Shown: positions 50,270 to 59,393, counted from the first letter of the stretch. The stretch: 64,000 nucleotides of DNA from JASHSH01 sp036490215 (GCA_036490215.1 DASXEH010000026.1:1-64000); one strand, 5' to 3'. Numbers and translations are program-made. Notes: a model not told the origin generated them from the sequence alone.

Positions 50270-51208
50270 TTGACTACCGATAAAACGAAACAGCGATACG
50301 AAACGCTCTTCCGTCAGGCGCTTCTGATTCGCCTGGTCGAAGAGAAGATCATCGAACTCTATCCGACCGACAAAATCCAAAGCCCGGTCCATCTGTCGAT
50401 CGGCCAGGAAGCCGTGGCGGTGGGCGTGTGCGAAAGCCTGCGCAAGGACGATCTGCTGTTCTCGACCTATCGCGGCCACGCCTACTACATCGCCAAGGGC
50501 GGCGATCTCAATTCGATGATGGCCGAACTCTATGGCCGCATGGGCGGCTTCGCCAAGGGCAAGGCCGGCTCGATGCATCTCGCGGCCCCCGATGTCGGGA
50601 TGATGGGCTCCTCGGCCGTGGTCGGCTCGACGGTGCCGCATGCGGTCGGTGCGGCCCTCGCTGCGCGTTTCCGCAAGTTGGACCAGGTCATCGTCGCCAC
50701 CTTCGGCGACGGCGCCACCGAACAGGGCTCCTATCACGAGTCGCTCAATTTCTGCGCGCTGATGAAGCTGCCGGTTCTGTTCCTCTGCGAGAACAATGGT
50801 CTCGCGGTGCATGCCAGCCTGGCCGAGCGCCACAGCTACAAGATCATCGAACACGCCCGTGTCTTCGGCATCGAGTCGAGCCGGATCGAGAAGGGCTGGG
50901 ACTTCATCGAGATCGGCGACCGCATCGCCGAAACCATCGCCGCCATGCGCAAGGACGGCAAGCCGCGCCTGATCGAGATCATGACCGCGCGCTACAAGGA
51001 ACATGTGGGGCCGGGAGAAGACTTCAACGCCGGCTATCGTGCGCAGGCCGAGATCGATGCCTGGAAGGCCAAGGATCCGCTGATCGCCGATGCGGCGCTG
51101 GCGCAGCGTCTTTTGCCTGAGCTGAACGCCGAAGTTGCGGCCGCGGTCGCCTTCGCCGAAGCCAGCCCCGTTCCAGGGCGCGAAGAATTGCTCACGGATG
51201 TCGCATGA
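50270..51208 (+). CDS. TPP-dependent dehydrogenase E1 alpha subunit (pyruvate dehydrogenase-like)
   Basis: 312 residues. STYRGHAYYIAKGGD, GKAGSMHLAAPDVGMMGSSA and the TPP motif GDGATEQGSYHESLN ending FLCENN define the E1 alpha family. The start is TTG at 50270, six bases after a strong GGAGG. The stop overlaps the E1 beta ATG (ATGA). No E2 or E3 gene is nearby, so a free E1 acting as a carboligase or decarboxylase in the glycan pathway is more likely than a dehydrogenase complex. Such pairs occur in O-antigen loci, but the exact reaction here is unknown. Confidence 0.85.
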   Translation: MTTDKTKQRYETLFRQALLIRLVEEKIIELYPTDKIQSPVHLSIGQEAVAVGVCESLRKDDLLFSTYRGHAYYIAKGGDLNSMMAELYGRMGGFAKGKAGSMHLAAPDVGMMGSSAVVGSTVPHAVGAALAARFRKLDQVIVATFGDGATEQGSYHESLNFCALMKLPVLFLCENNGLAVHASLAERHSYKIIEHARVFGIESSRIEKGWDFIEIGDRIAETIAAMRKDGKPRLIEIMTARYKEHVGPGEDFNAGYRAQAEIDAWKAKDPLIADAALAQRLLPELNAEVAAAVAFAEASPVPGREELLTDVA

Positions 51209-52329
51209 CCGCGAATTCCAAAATTTCTACCGAACGAGAGGCAAACAACGTGTCCTCCACCGCGACCAAGCTCCCCGAGCGCATGACCTATCGTGAAGGA
51301 TTGGCGACCGCCATGCGCCAGGCGCTGGCGCAGCACGACAACACGATCATCATCGGCCAGGGCGTCACCGACCACAAAGGCATCTTCGGAACGGTGTCGA
51401 ATCTGGGTAAAGAATTCGGCGCCCATCGCCTGATCGAGACGCCGCTTTCCGAAGAAGGCATCACCGGCGTTTGCATCGGCGCGGCGTTGAACGGGCTCTA
51501 TCCGATCAACACCCATATCCGCTCCGATTTCGTGCTGCTGGCGATGAACCAGCTGATCAACCTCGCCGCTAAGTACCGCTACATGTTCGGCGGCCGCTTC
51601 GAAGTGCCGATGCTAGTCCGCTTGGTGATCGGCCGCAGCTGGGGCCAGGGCGCGCAGCATTCGCAGAGCCTGCAGTCGCTCTTCGCCCATATCCCCGGGC
51701 TGACGGTGATCATGCCGGCGACGCCGGAAGCGGTGATCGACAGCTATGCCCATGCGATCGCTCATCATAAGGGGCCGGTGATTTCGCTCGAACATCGCCT
51801 GATGTACGAGCTGGAATTCGTAACCGCGGCGCATCCGCGCGGCGCGCATCCCTTCGCCAGCCGTCTCGAGCGCGAAGGCAAGGACGTCACGATCGTCACG
51901 ACATCGATCATGCTGCTCGAGGCGCGTCGCGCCGCGCAGCATCTCGCCCAGCACGGGATCGATTGCGAGATCATCGATCTGCACAGCGTGTCGCATCCCG
52001 ATCACGCGATGATCCTCAAGAGTCTCGCCAAGACCGGCCGTCTTCTGGTAGCCGATACGTCATGGTCAACCTACGGCGTTGCGGCCGAGATTTGCCGCAT
52101 CGTGGCCGAATCTGATCCGAAGCTGCTGCGCAGCCCGGCTGTCAGCCTCGGCATGGCGCTCGCGCCGTGCCCCACGGCCAAGGCGCTCGAGGACATGTAC
52201 TACCCGAATGTCCATGACGTGGCCGATGCGATTGCCGCGCTCGTGGTCGGACGCAAGGATCATGGCGTCCCGCTGCCCGATGGCAAGGCTGCGACCGACT
52301 TCTACAAGCACTTCCGCGGTCCGTTCTAA
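51205..52329 (+). CDS. TPP-dependent dehydrogenase E1 beta subunit
   Basis: 374 residues with both E1-beta domains: the pyrimidine domain (MTYREGLATAMRQALAQHDN, ETPLSEEGITGVCIGAAL, GQGAQHSQSLQ) and the C-terminal transketolase domain (KDVTIVTTSIMLLEARRAA, IDLHSVSHPDHAMI). The Glu of ETPLSEEG fits TPP activation. It is translationally coupled with E1 alpha. It is clearly larger and more standard than the beta-like subunit at 42491, so the window has two separate TPP enzyme pairs. Confidence 0.85.
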   Translation: MTANSKISTEREANNVSSTATKLPERMTYREGLATAMRQALAQHDNTIIIGQGVTDHKGIFGTVSNLGKEFGAHRLIETPLSEEGITGVCIGAALNGLYPINTHIRSDFVLLAMNQLINLAAKYRYMFGGRFEVPMLVRLVIGRSWGQGAQHSQSLQSLFAHIPGLTVIMPATPEAVIDSYAHAIAHHKGPVISLEHRLMYELEFVTAAHPRGAHPFASRLEREGKDVTIVTTSIMLLEARRAAQHLAQHGIDCEIIDLHSVSHPDHAMILKSLAKTGRLLVADTSWSTYGVAAEICRIVAESDPKLLRSPAVSLGMALAPCPTAKALEDMYYPNVHDVADAIAALVVGRKDHGVPLPDGKAATDFYKHFRGPF

Positions 52330-52336
52330 TATCGCG

Positions 52337-52373
52337 TGCCGCGCTGCTCCGCTGAAGCGGAGTCAGTGCGGCA
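52337..52373. terminator. Long hairpin between convergent E1 beta and ligase genes
   Basis: TGCCGCGCTGCTCCGCT (52337-52353) pairs with AGCGGAG, a bulged T, and CAGTGCGGCA (52356-52373) around a two-base loop, about 17 pairs with one G-U. It begins eight bases after the E1 beta stop and overlaps the last codons of the minus-strand ligase. There is no U-run, so it is a bidirectional blocking structure rather than a standard intrinsic terminator. Confidence 0.55.
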
Positions 52374-54222
52374 GGTTGCGCTCGGCGAGTTGGCGCAGTG
52401 CCGCTAGGTTGGCCTTGATCGCGGCATCGGCGCTGGGTATCGAGGATACGCCGTCCGTGTATTTCTGGCCCGTCGTCGCTACGGCCACCGCTTCGGCGAA
52501 GCGCCGATGGGCAATCAGATATCGCGCTTCGATCGCATAGGCTGCGGCGACGCGGCTCGATCCGCGCTTTAAATCCGCTAAGACCGTAAGGAAGCTTGGA
52601 TCGTCGCCGCCGGACGCTTCGAGCAGGTATTGCGCATGGGCGACGAGCGCGGATGTGTTGTAGCGCGCCCCGTTGTCGACATCGCGATAGATCTGGTCGA
52701 CGGTTGCCCGCGGCACTGCAGCCAGGCCGCGCGCTCGGATCACGCCGTCGAGCATGATCGGCAGCGCCGCCCGGATGCGGCGATCGAGCGGATCGAGTCG
52801 GTGGGCTTCGTATGTCAGGTTGAAGGCGATGACGGGATCGATCCCCGGCGCGTGAGTCTGGTCGAGGCGGCGTTCGGCCTCGAACTGGCGATAACTGGCA
52901 ACGAGGAGCAGCACTGCCGCGACGGCAGCTATTGAGGCTGTCGTTGCCGCGACCGGTCTCGCGAGCTTCAGGCGCCATTGCGGGATCGCTGGGGCTGCGT
53001 CACGGGTTGCGAAAGCCAGCGCGATGACCGCAAGAAACAGCGTGGCTGCGCGCTGGAACGGATATTCGAGAAACGACTCGGCCAGCGCGGCCAGCAACGC
53101 CGCGCCGCCGGCTTGCGCGAAAACATCGTGGCGGAATCGCGCGGCCGCGGCTTTCAAAGCCGTGGCATAGAAGGCGACGAGCAACAACAGGCCGGCCGTC
53201 CCGAGTTCGGTCCACAGCTGCAGCGTTTCGTTGTGCAGCGCCTCGGCCTCGGTCACATAGCTTTCGAAGGCTTTGTTGACGAACGGGAGCAGGTCTCCAT
53301 GCGCTTCCTTGAACAGCGGGTACACCTCGATGAACGATCCGGCGCCATGGCCGAACAGCGGACGATCGAGGATCATGAAGCCGGCGTTCAACCACAGCTC
53401 CGCGCGCACCAGGATGCGCTCGGTCAACTGAAGCGGTTCCCAGCCGAACCACGCGACGATGGGGGGAATGATCAGCCACAGCGCTGCGCAGCCCCAACCC
53501 AGAAGCATGCTGCGACGAAACGCCCAATGAAGCGACGCGATTGCCGCGAAGCTTGCCAGCACGAAAGCACCGATCGCGCTCGGCGTGAACGCGACGATAT
53601 AGCCGATCGCCGCGGCGGCGATTACCACCGCCAGAATTTGGGTGACGGCCGTGAACTCCCATTCTAGACGCCAGAGAGGCCACAAAAACGGAAGGCACAG
53701 GATCAGGGCTTCTGCGGCATAGCCGCTATTGCCGAAACCTGACCATTGGGCTGCCGGCAGCCACAGATTGGTCACAAGTGATCCGACGATCGCCGATCCG
53801 GCACCCAAAGCGATCGCGAGTGTGGTCGCGCGGGGGGCGTAGCGCTTGAGGTAAAGCGCGAAGAGCAGGCAGGCGCCGGCGATGATCACGGTCTGGATGC
53901 CGCCATTGACGTTGGCGGACCAAAGCAGGGACAGGGCGCCGAATGCGATCAGCGCCGCCAACAGCATGTCGAGCAGGTCGATCGTAATGCTGCGGTCCTT
54001 ATAGAGGTGTCGCGCGCCGTCGATCGCCGCCAAACCGACAGTCGCCGCGAAGCCGATCCATCGGCCTTCTTCGGGATAACCCACCACCGTGGAAAAAGTC
54101 AGCAAACCGAAAAGGACCGGCAGAATCGGGAGCCGGTTTCCAGAGGCGGCGGGTTGAGGGATTTCCTTCGACTGGTTGGGCGACCGCCGTCGAGTGGTGC
54201 CGGGCCGTGAGGGCTTTGCCAT
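52363..54222 (-). CDS. O-antigen ligase/polymerase family membrane protein (Wzy_C)
   Basis: 619 residues. About ten to twelve hydrophobic segments span residues 30-450, then a soluble, helical TPR-like C-terminus (about 450-619). The Wzy_C signature region shows RAELWLNAGFMILDRPLFGH then GAGSFIEVYPLFKE, and, across the large periplasmic loop, LHNETLQLWTELGTAGLLLL. Members join lipid-linked glycans to lipid A core (WaaL), polymerise repeat units (Wzy), or transfer glycans to protein Ser/Thr (PglL-type). These roles cannot be separated by sequence reading alone. The gene is alone on the minus strand next to the alpha operon promoter region. Confidence 0.85.
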   Translation of the reverse strand: MAKPSRPGTTRRRSPNQSKEIPQPAASGNRLPILPVLFGLLTFSTVVGYPEEGRWIGFAATVGLAAIDGARHLYKDRSITIDLLDMLLAALIAFGALSLLWSANVNGGIQTVIIAGACLLFALYLKRYAPRATTLAIALGAGSAIVGSLVTNLWLPAAQWSGFGNSGYAAEALILCLPFLWPLWRLEWEFTAVTQILAVVIAAAAIGYIVAFTPSAIGAFVLASFAAIASLHWAFRRSMLLGWGCAALWLIIPPIVAWFGWEPLQLTERILVRAELWLNAGFMILDRPLFGHGAGSFIEVYPLFKEAHGDLLPFVNKAFESYVTEAEALHNETLQLWTELGTAGLLLLVAFYATALKAAAARFRHDVFAQAGGAALLAALAESFLEYPFQRAATLFLAVIALAFATRDAAPAIPQWRLKLARPVAATTASIAAVAAVLLLVASYRQFEAERRLDQTHAPGIDPVIAFNLTYEAHRLDPLDRRIRAALPIMLDGVIRARGLAAVPRATVDQIYRDVDNGARYNTSALVAHAQYLLEASGGDDPSFLTVLADLKRGSSRVAAAYAIEARYLIAHRRFAEAVAVATTGQKYTDGVSSIPSADAAIKANLAALRQLAERNLPH

Positions 54223-54453
54223 AAGCGTTCTGCGCGCTCCGGACCGGACGGGTCCAGTCGTTACCGGGTTTTAGGTGCCTTTTTGGGTTGTCCGGGACCC
54301 CTAGCGCTTGAGCGCGGGCGAACTATATTTCCGCCTGTCGGGAACCGACAAGCGGAATGCCTCGGCGGCTCTGCTTGGTGGTATCGCTTCCGGCATCGGT
54401 TTTGGTCATAAATCGCAATGATATCAGCGTGATATGATTCACAGCCGAAGCGG
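54223..54453. other. Intergenic region at the right junction, with hairpin
   Basis: No gene is seen. TTCCGC-C-TGTCGG (54329-54341) pairs with CCGACA-A-GCGGAA (54345-54357), a 12-pair stem with one internal mismatch. It may insulate the ribosomal promoter from upstream transcription. No direct repeat with the left junction (after adk) and no transposase remnant was noticed. Confidence 0.4.
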
Positions 54454-54481
54454 TTGACAGGAAGATGATTCTCCCTATAAT
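54454..54481 (+). promoter_or_regulatory. Consensus sigma-70 promoter of the rpsM-rpsK-rpoA-rplQ operon
   Basis: TTGACA (54454-54459) and TATAAT (54476-54481) are separated by 16 bases; both hexamers match the consensus perfectly. Transcription would begin near 54488, leaving a leader of about 70 bases before the rpsM TTG. Such a perfect site is unusual in a GC-rich alphaproteobacterium and fits the need to drive the alpha operon independently of the S10/spc promoter. Confidence 0.85.
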
Positions 54482-54558
54482 CCCGCACCTTCGCGATCCC
54501 GCCCGGGGAAGGCCCGTGGGGGTGGGTATTTATTGCGACAATTTCAGGAGTAGCCGGT

Positions 54559-54936
<378 letters not shown>

Positions 54937-54937
54937 C

Positions 54938-55330
54938 ATGGGTAAGCCTGCTGTCCAGCGCGCCCGCCGGCGCGAACGCAAGAACATCACCGCGGGCGTG
55001 GCGCATGTGAACGCCACGTTCAACAACACCATGATCAGCATCACCGATGCGCAGGGCAACACGATCGCCTGGTCGTCGTCGGGCATGCAGGGCTTCAAGG
55101 GCTCGCGCAAGTCGACCCCCTATGCCGCGCAGATGGCGGCTGAGGATGCCGGTCGCAAGGCCATGGAACATGGCATGCGCACGCTCGAAGTCGAGGTCAA
55201 GGGACCGGGCGCCGGCCGTGAATCGGCTCTGCGCGCGCTCCAGACCGTCGGTTTCGCCATTTCGTCGATCCGCGACGTTACGCCCATTCCGCATAACGGT
55301 TGCCGCCCGCGCAAGCGTCGCCGCGTTTAA
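54938..55330 (+). CDS. rpsK: 30S ribosomal protein S11
   Basis: S11 lies on the 30S platform near the mRNA exit. The 130-residue product has ITAGVAHVNATFNNTMISIT, GFKGSRKSTPYAAQMAA and ends TPIPHNGCRPRKRRRV, the standard family C-terminus. It begins one base after the rpsM stop. Confidence 0.98.
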   Translation: MGKPAVQRARRRERKNITAGVAHVNATFNNTMISITDAQGNTIAWSSSGMQGFKGSRKSTPYAAQMAAEDAGRKAMEHGMRTLEVEVKGPGAGRESALRALQTVGFAISSIRDVTPIPHNGCRPRKRRRV

Positions 55331-55350
55331 GGGCCAATACATTTTCGTTC

Positions 55351-55399
55351 TCCCGGCACGGCCGCCGGGCCCATGCAGGAAGGCGCCTGTCAGGCGCCT
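55351..55399 (+). other. Two hairpins between rpsK and rpoA
   Basis: CCCGGC pairs with GCCGGG around positions 55352-55369, and AGGCGCCT (55381-55388) is repeated after three bases (55392-55399) as its own complement. They lie in the 118-base gap before rpoA and could tune the ratio of ribosomal protein to RNA polymerase alpha. No U-run follows. Confidence 0.45.
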
Positions 55400-55448
55400 C
55401 CGATAGCTCTGGGTTTTGGTAGGTCGCTTCAGCGATGAGGATCCACTC

Positions 55449-56465
55449 GTGATTCAACGCAATTGGCAAGAACTCATTAAACCGAACAAGCTGCACACCG
55501 ATCCGGGTTCCAACCCGGGCCGTGCTGCGACCGTGGTGGCCGAACCGCTCGAACGCGGCTTCGGTCTGACGCTGGGCAATGCCCTGCGTCGCGTCATGCT
55601 GTCCTCGCTCCAGGGCGCGGCCGTGACCGCGATCCAAGTCGACGGCGTGCTGCACGAATTCTCTTCGATCCCGGGCGTGCGTGAGGACGTGACCGACATC
55701 GTCCTCAACATCAAGCAGCTCGGCCTGCGGATGCATGGCGAGGGCCCGAAGCGCATGACGCTGAAGGCGACCGGCCCCGGCGAAGTCCGCGCGGGCCAGA
55801 TCGAAGCCGGCCATGACATCGAAATCATGGACCCCGATCTCGTGCTCTGCACGCTCGACCAGGGCGCCACGCTGTCGATGGAACTGACCGTCGAAAGCGG
55901 CAAGGGCTATGTCGCCGCCATCCAGAACCGCGCTGAAGACTCACCGATCGGTCTGATCCCGGTCGATGCGATCTTCTCGCCCGTTCGCAAGATCGCCTAC
56001 AAGATCGAGAACACGCGCGTCGGTCAGGCGACTGACTACGACAAGCTCTCGATGCAGATCGAGACCAATGGCGCCGTGACTCCCGAGGACGCGGTGGCGC
56101 TCGCCGCCCGCATCCTGCAGGACCAGCTCCAGCTCTTCATCAACTTCGAAGAGCCGCAGGCGGTCACGCATGAGGAAGCGCGCGACGAACTGCCGTTCAG
56201 CCGCAACCTGCTGCGCAAGGTGGACGAGCTCGAACTCTCGGTTCGCTCGGCCAATTGCTTGAAGAACGACAACATCATCTACATCGGCGATCTCGTGCAG
56301 AAGAGCGAGACCGAGATGCTCCGCACTCCCAACTTTGGCCGCAAGTCGCTGAACGAGATCAAGGAAGTGCTGGCGCAGATGGGTCTGCATCTGGGCATGG
56401 AAATCCCGAATTGGCCGCCCGAGAACATCGAGGAACTGGCCAAGAAGCTCGAGGAGCCGTACTAA
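55449..56465 (+). CDS. rpoA: DNA-directed RNA polymerase subunit alpha
   Basis: The 338-residue alpha subunit starts polymerase assembly and binds UP elements and activators. The N-terminal domain shows GFGLTLGNALRRVMLSSLQG and the C-terminal domain (about 250-325) shows ELELSVRSANCLKNDNI then PNFGRKSLNEIKEVLA. I chose GTG 55449 (product MIQRNWQELIKPN, as in relatives), preceded by TGAGGA; an upstream in-frame TTG is less likely. Confidence 0.98.
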   Translation: MIQRNWQELIKPNKLHTDPGSNPGRAATVVAEPLERGFGLTLGNALRRVMLSSLQGAAVTAIQVDGVLHEFSSIPGVREDVTDIVLNIKQLGLRMHGEGPKRMTLKATGPGEVRAGQIEAGHDIEIMDPDLVLCTLDQGATLSMELTVESGKGYVAAIQNRAEDSPIGLIPVDAIFSPVRKIAYKIENTRVGQATDYDKLSMQIETNGAVTPEDAVALAARILQDQLQLFINFEEPQAVTHEEARDELPFSRNLLRKVDELELSVRSANCLKNDNIIYIGDLVQKSETEMLRTPNFGRKSLNEIKEVLAQMGLHLGMEIPNWPPENIEELAKKLEEPY

Positions 56466-56589
56466 GCGGCTGCTCTCTGATCCCGCCGTACACGACCGCC
56501 AATCCTTCAATTTAGGGTGACGGATCGCGGCGGCGGGTTTGTTCAATCGGTGTCGTGCGCGACGCCATGTTTGAGAAGGAGTGAATGTT

Positions 56590-57015
56590 ATGCGTCACGG
56601 TATGTCGGGTCGTAAGCTCAACCGCCGCAGCCAACATCGCCGGGCGATGTTCGCGAATATGGCCAATGCTCTCCTCAAGCATGAGCAGATCACCACGACC
56701 CTGCCCAAGGCGAAGGACCTCCGTCCGATCGCCGAGAAGCTGATCACGCTCGGCAAGCGTGGCGATCTGCATGCGCGCCGCCAGGCCCATGCCCAGCTGC
56801 GCGACGACGCGATTGTCGCGAAGCTGTTCAGCACCCTGGCCGAACGCTACAAGACCCGCGCCGGCGGTTACACCCGTGTGCTCAAGGCCGGGTTCCGTCA
56901 TGGTGACGCCGCCGCGATGGCGGTCATCGAGTTGGTCGATCGCGATCCGGCCGCCAAGGGCCTCGACAGCGGTCCGAAGCCGGAAGCGAACGCGGAAGAG
57001 CAGACGGCGGAATAA
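56590..57015 (+). CDS. rplQ: 50S ribosomal protein L17
   Basis: L17 is a large-subunit protein near the tunnel exit. The product starts MRHGMSGRKLNRRSQHRRAM and contains LLKHEQITTTLPKAKDLRP and GGYTRVLKAGFRHGDAA. ATG 56590 follows AAGGAG; a GTG three codons earlier is possible. A short acidic tail (PEANAEEQTAE) makes it 141 residues. It ends the ribosomal superoperon. Confidence 0.97.
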   Translation: MRHGMSGRKLNRRSQHRRAMFANMANALLKHEQITTTLPKAKDLRPIAEKLITLGKRGDLHARRQAHAQLRDDAIVAKLFSTLAERYKTRAGGYTRVLKAGFRHGDAAAMAVIELVDRDPAAKGLDSGPKPEANAEEQTAE

Positions 57016-57034
57016 GGCCTTCGCCCGTATCCAA

Positions 57035-57060
57035 AAAAAGGCGCCTACGGGCGCCTTTTT
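57035..57060 (+). terminator. Intrinsic terminator of the rplQ operon
   Basis: AAAAAGGCGCC (57035-57045) pairs perfectly with GGCGCCTTTTT (57050-57060) around TACG, and the U-run is part of the right arm. The symmetry means it also works for transcription from the right. Placed 20 bases after the rplQ stop. Confidence 0.95.
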
Positions 57061-57180
57061 CATTGGTGTGCCCTCGCTCCGCGTATATCAGATGCTCAGT
57101 CCGGCCTCTCGACCCGAGGGGGCACGCCGTGTTAACTGCCTCACTTGTGTCCATCGAGGATAATTAGAAAAGGCAGGGCC

Positions 57181-58620
57181 ATGCACGCGGCAGCGATTCT
57201 CATCGACGGCGATTGGCGTCCGTCGGCTTCGGGCGCATCCATTCCGGTCATCGATCCCAGCGATGGCCAGCCCTTCACCGAGATCGCGCAAGGCAATAAG
57301 GAAGACATCGATCGCGCCGTGGCTTCGGCCCGCAAGGCGTTCGAGGGCGCGTGGGGCAAGATCACGCCGGTCGATCGCGGCCGCATCCTGATGCGCCTGT
57401 CGCGCCTGATCCTCGATCACCACAAGGAACTCGCCGATCTCGAATGCCGCGACACCGGCAAGCCGATCCAGCAAGCCCAGGCCGACATCACCGCCTGCGC
57501 GCGCTACTTCGAATACTACGGCGGCGCCGCCGACAAGCTGCATGGCGAGACGATTCCCTATCTCGATGGCTACACCGTCCTCACCATCCGCGAGCCCTTC
57601 GGCGTCACCGGTCACATCATCCCCTGGAATTATCCTGCGCAGATTTTTGGCCGTTCGGTCGGCGGTTCGTTGGCCGCGGGTAATGCCTGCGTGGTCAAGC
57701 CGGCCGAAGATGCCTGTCTGACGCCGCTGCGCATCTCCGAACTCGCGCTTGAAGCCGGCTTGCCCAAGGGCGCACTGAACATCGTTCCCGGCCTCGGCAC
57801 CGAAGCCGGTGCCGCGCTGGCCGCCCATCCCGGCATCAACCACATCTCGTTCACCGGCTCGCCGATGGTGGGCACGTTGGTGACTCAGGCCGCCGCGGTC
57901 AATCATGTGCCGGTGACCCTGGAACTCGGCGGCAAGTCGCCGCAGGTGATCTTCGCCGATGCCGATATCGATGCGGCGCTGCCCTTCCTGGTCAACGCGA
58001 TCATCCAGAATGCCGGCCAGACCTGCTCGGCCGGCAGTCGCGTGCTGATCCAGAAGCCGGTCTACGACACGGTGATGGACAAGCTGGCCACCAAGTTCAA
58101 CGCGCTCAAGACCGGCCCCGGGCCACGCGGCCTCGATTGCGGTCCGCTGATCAGCAAGAAGCAGTTCGGTCGCGTCAACGCGATGGTCGATGGCGCACTG
58201 GCAGCGAAAGTCTCCGTGGCCGGCAAGGGCCAGGTGGTGCCCGATGCGCCGAATGGCGGTTTCTACTTCGCGCCGATGCTGCTGGACAACGTGCCGACTA
58301 ACCTTCCCGTCGCACAGCAGGAAGTGTTCGGCCCTGTCCTCGCCGCGTTTCCCTTTGCAGACGAAGCCGATGCGCTGAAGCTCGCCAACGGCACCGATTT
58401 CGGCCTCGTCGCTTCGGTCTGGACGCGCGATGGTGACCGGCAGCTGCGCCTCGCGCGCAAGCTCGGCGCCGGCCAGGTCTTCATCAACAACTACGGCGCG
58501 GGCGGTGGTGTCGAATTGCCCTTCGGCGGCGTGAAGCACTCGGGCTTCGGCCGCGAGAAGGCCTTCGAAGGCATGCGCGGCTTCACGCAAATCAAAACCG
58601 TCGCCATCAAACACGGCTGA
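57181..58620 (+). CDS. NAD(P)-dependent aldehyde dehydrogenase
   Basis: 479 residues, cytoplasmic. Family motifs are NYPAQIFG-type WNYPAQIFGRSV, FTGSPMVG, the catalytic Glu in TLELGGKSPQVIF near 250 and Cys in NAGQTCSAGSRVLI near 282. It oxidises an aldehyde to the acid; similarity to betaine-aldehyde and gamma-aminobutyraldehyde dehydrogenases is general and does not fix the substrate. ATG 57181 follows AGGCAGGG. An SDR follows after 14 bases, so an alcohol-to-aldehyde-to-acid pathway is plausible. Confidence 0.9.
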   Translation: MHAAAILIDGDWRPSASGASIPVIDPSDGQPFTEIAQGNKEDIDRAVASARKAFEGAWGKITPVDRGRILMRLSRLILDHHKELADLECRDTGKPIQQAQADITACARYFEYYGGAADKLHGETIPYLDGYTVLTIREPFGVTGHIIPWNYPAQIFGRSVGGSLAAGNACVVKPAEDACLTPLRISELALEAGLPKGALNIVPGLGTEAGAALAAHPGINHISFTGSPMVGTLVTQAAAVNHVPVTLELGGKSPQVIFADADIDAALPFLVNAIIQNAGQTCSAGSRVLIQKPVYDTVMDKLATKFNALKTGPGPRGLDCGPLISKKQFGRVNAMVDGALAAKVSVAGKGQVVPDAPNGGFYFAPMLLDNVPTNLPVAQQEVFGPVLAAFPFADEADALKLANGTDFGLVASVWTRDGDRQLRLARKLGAGQVFINNYGAGGGVELPFGGVKHSGFGREKAFEGMRGFTQIKTVAIKHG

Positions 58621-58634
58621 GGAAACAGTGGATC

Positions 58635-59393
58635 ATGCGACTCAAGGGTAAGACCGCCGTCATCACCGGTTCGGGTTCGGGTTTCGGCGAAGGGATCGCT
58701 CTGCGTTTCGCTGCCGAGGGCGCGAATGTCGTCGTCAACGACCTGAACGAAGAGGGCGGCTATCGCGTCGTCAAAGCGATCGAAGCCGCGGGTGGCAAGG
58801 CGATCTTCCACAAGGCCGATGTCGCGAAGGATGCCGATGTTGCTGGCATGGCGCAGGCGGCGGTGGCGAAGTTCGGCGGGCTCGATATCTGGGTCAACAA
58901 TGCCGGCATCACCCATCGCGCCGGCCCGGTCGAGACGATCGACGAAGCGACTTTCGACCGCATCTATGCCGTCAACGTGAAGGCGCTGTTCTACTCGGCC
59001 AAGCATGTGGTGCCGTTGTTCAAGAAGGCGGGGCAGGGCGTGTTCCTCAACATCGCCTCCACTGCCGGTGTGCGCCCGCGTCCGAATCTGGTCTGGTACA
59101 ACGGCACCAAGGGCGCGGCGATCACCATCACCAAGTCGATGGCCGTCGAACTGGCGCCGAGCAAGATCCGCGTCAACGCGATCAACCCGGTGGCCGGCGA
59201 AACGCCGCTGCTGGCCGAGTTCATGGGCGGCGTCGATACGCCCGATATGCGCGCCAAATTCGCCGCGGTGATTCCGATCGGGCGCCTGTCGAAGCCGTCG
59301 GATATCGCCAATGCCGCGCTCTATCTCTGCTCGGACGAGGCCGACTTCATCACCGGCGTCTGCATGGAAGTCGACGGCGGCCGCTGTATCTGA
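58635..59393 (+). CDS. Short-chain dehydrogenase/reductase (classical SDR)
   Basis: 252 residues: TGSGSGFGEG nucleotide-binding motif near residue 11, VNNAGITHRAG (NNAG), catalytic Ser in NIASTAG near 141 and YNGTK (Tyr about 155, Lys about 159). It resembles FabG-type and glucose/polyol dehydrogenases. It is in an operon with the aldehyde dehydrogenase. The substrate is unknown. Confidence 0.9.
   Translation: MRLKGKTAVITGSGSGFGEGIALRFAAEGANVVVNDLNEEGGYRVVKAIEAAGGKAIFHKADVAKDADVAGMAQAAVAKFGGLDIWVNNAGITHRAGPVETIDEATFDRIYAVNVKALFYSAKHVVPLFKKAGQGVFLNIASTAGVRPRPNLVWYNGTKGAAITITKSMAVELAPSKIRVNAINPVAGETPLLAEFMGGVDTPDMRAKFAAVIPIGRLSKPSDIANAALYLCSDEADFITGVCMEVDGGRCI

Noticed and set aside
11763..54453. 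Mobile element or prophage carrying the island
   Set aside because: I found no transposase, integrase, tRNA, or direct repeat at the two junctions. Transfer remains possible but is not shown by the sequence.
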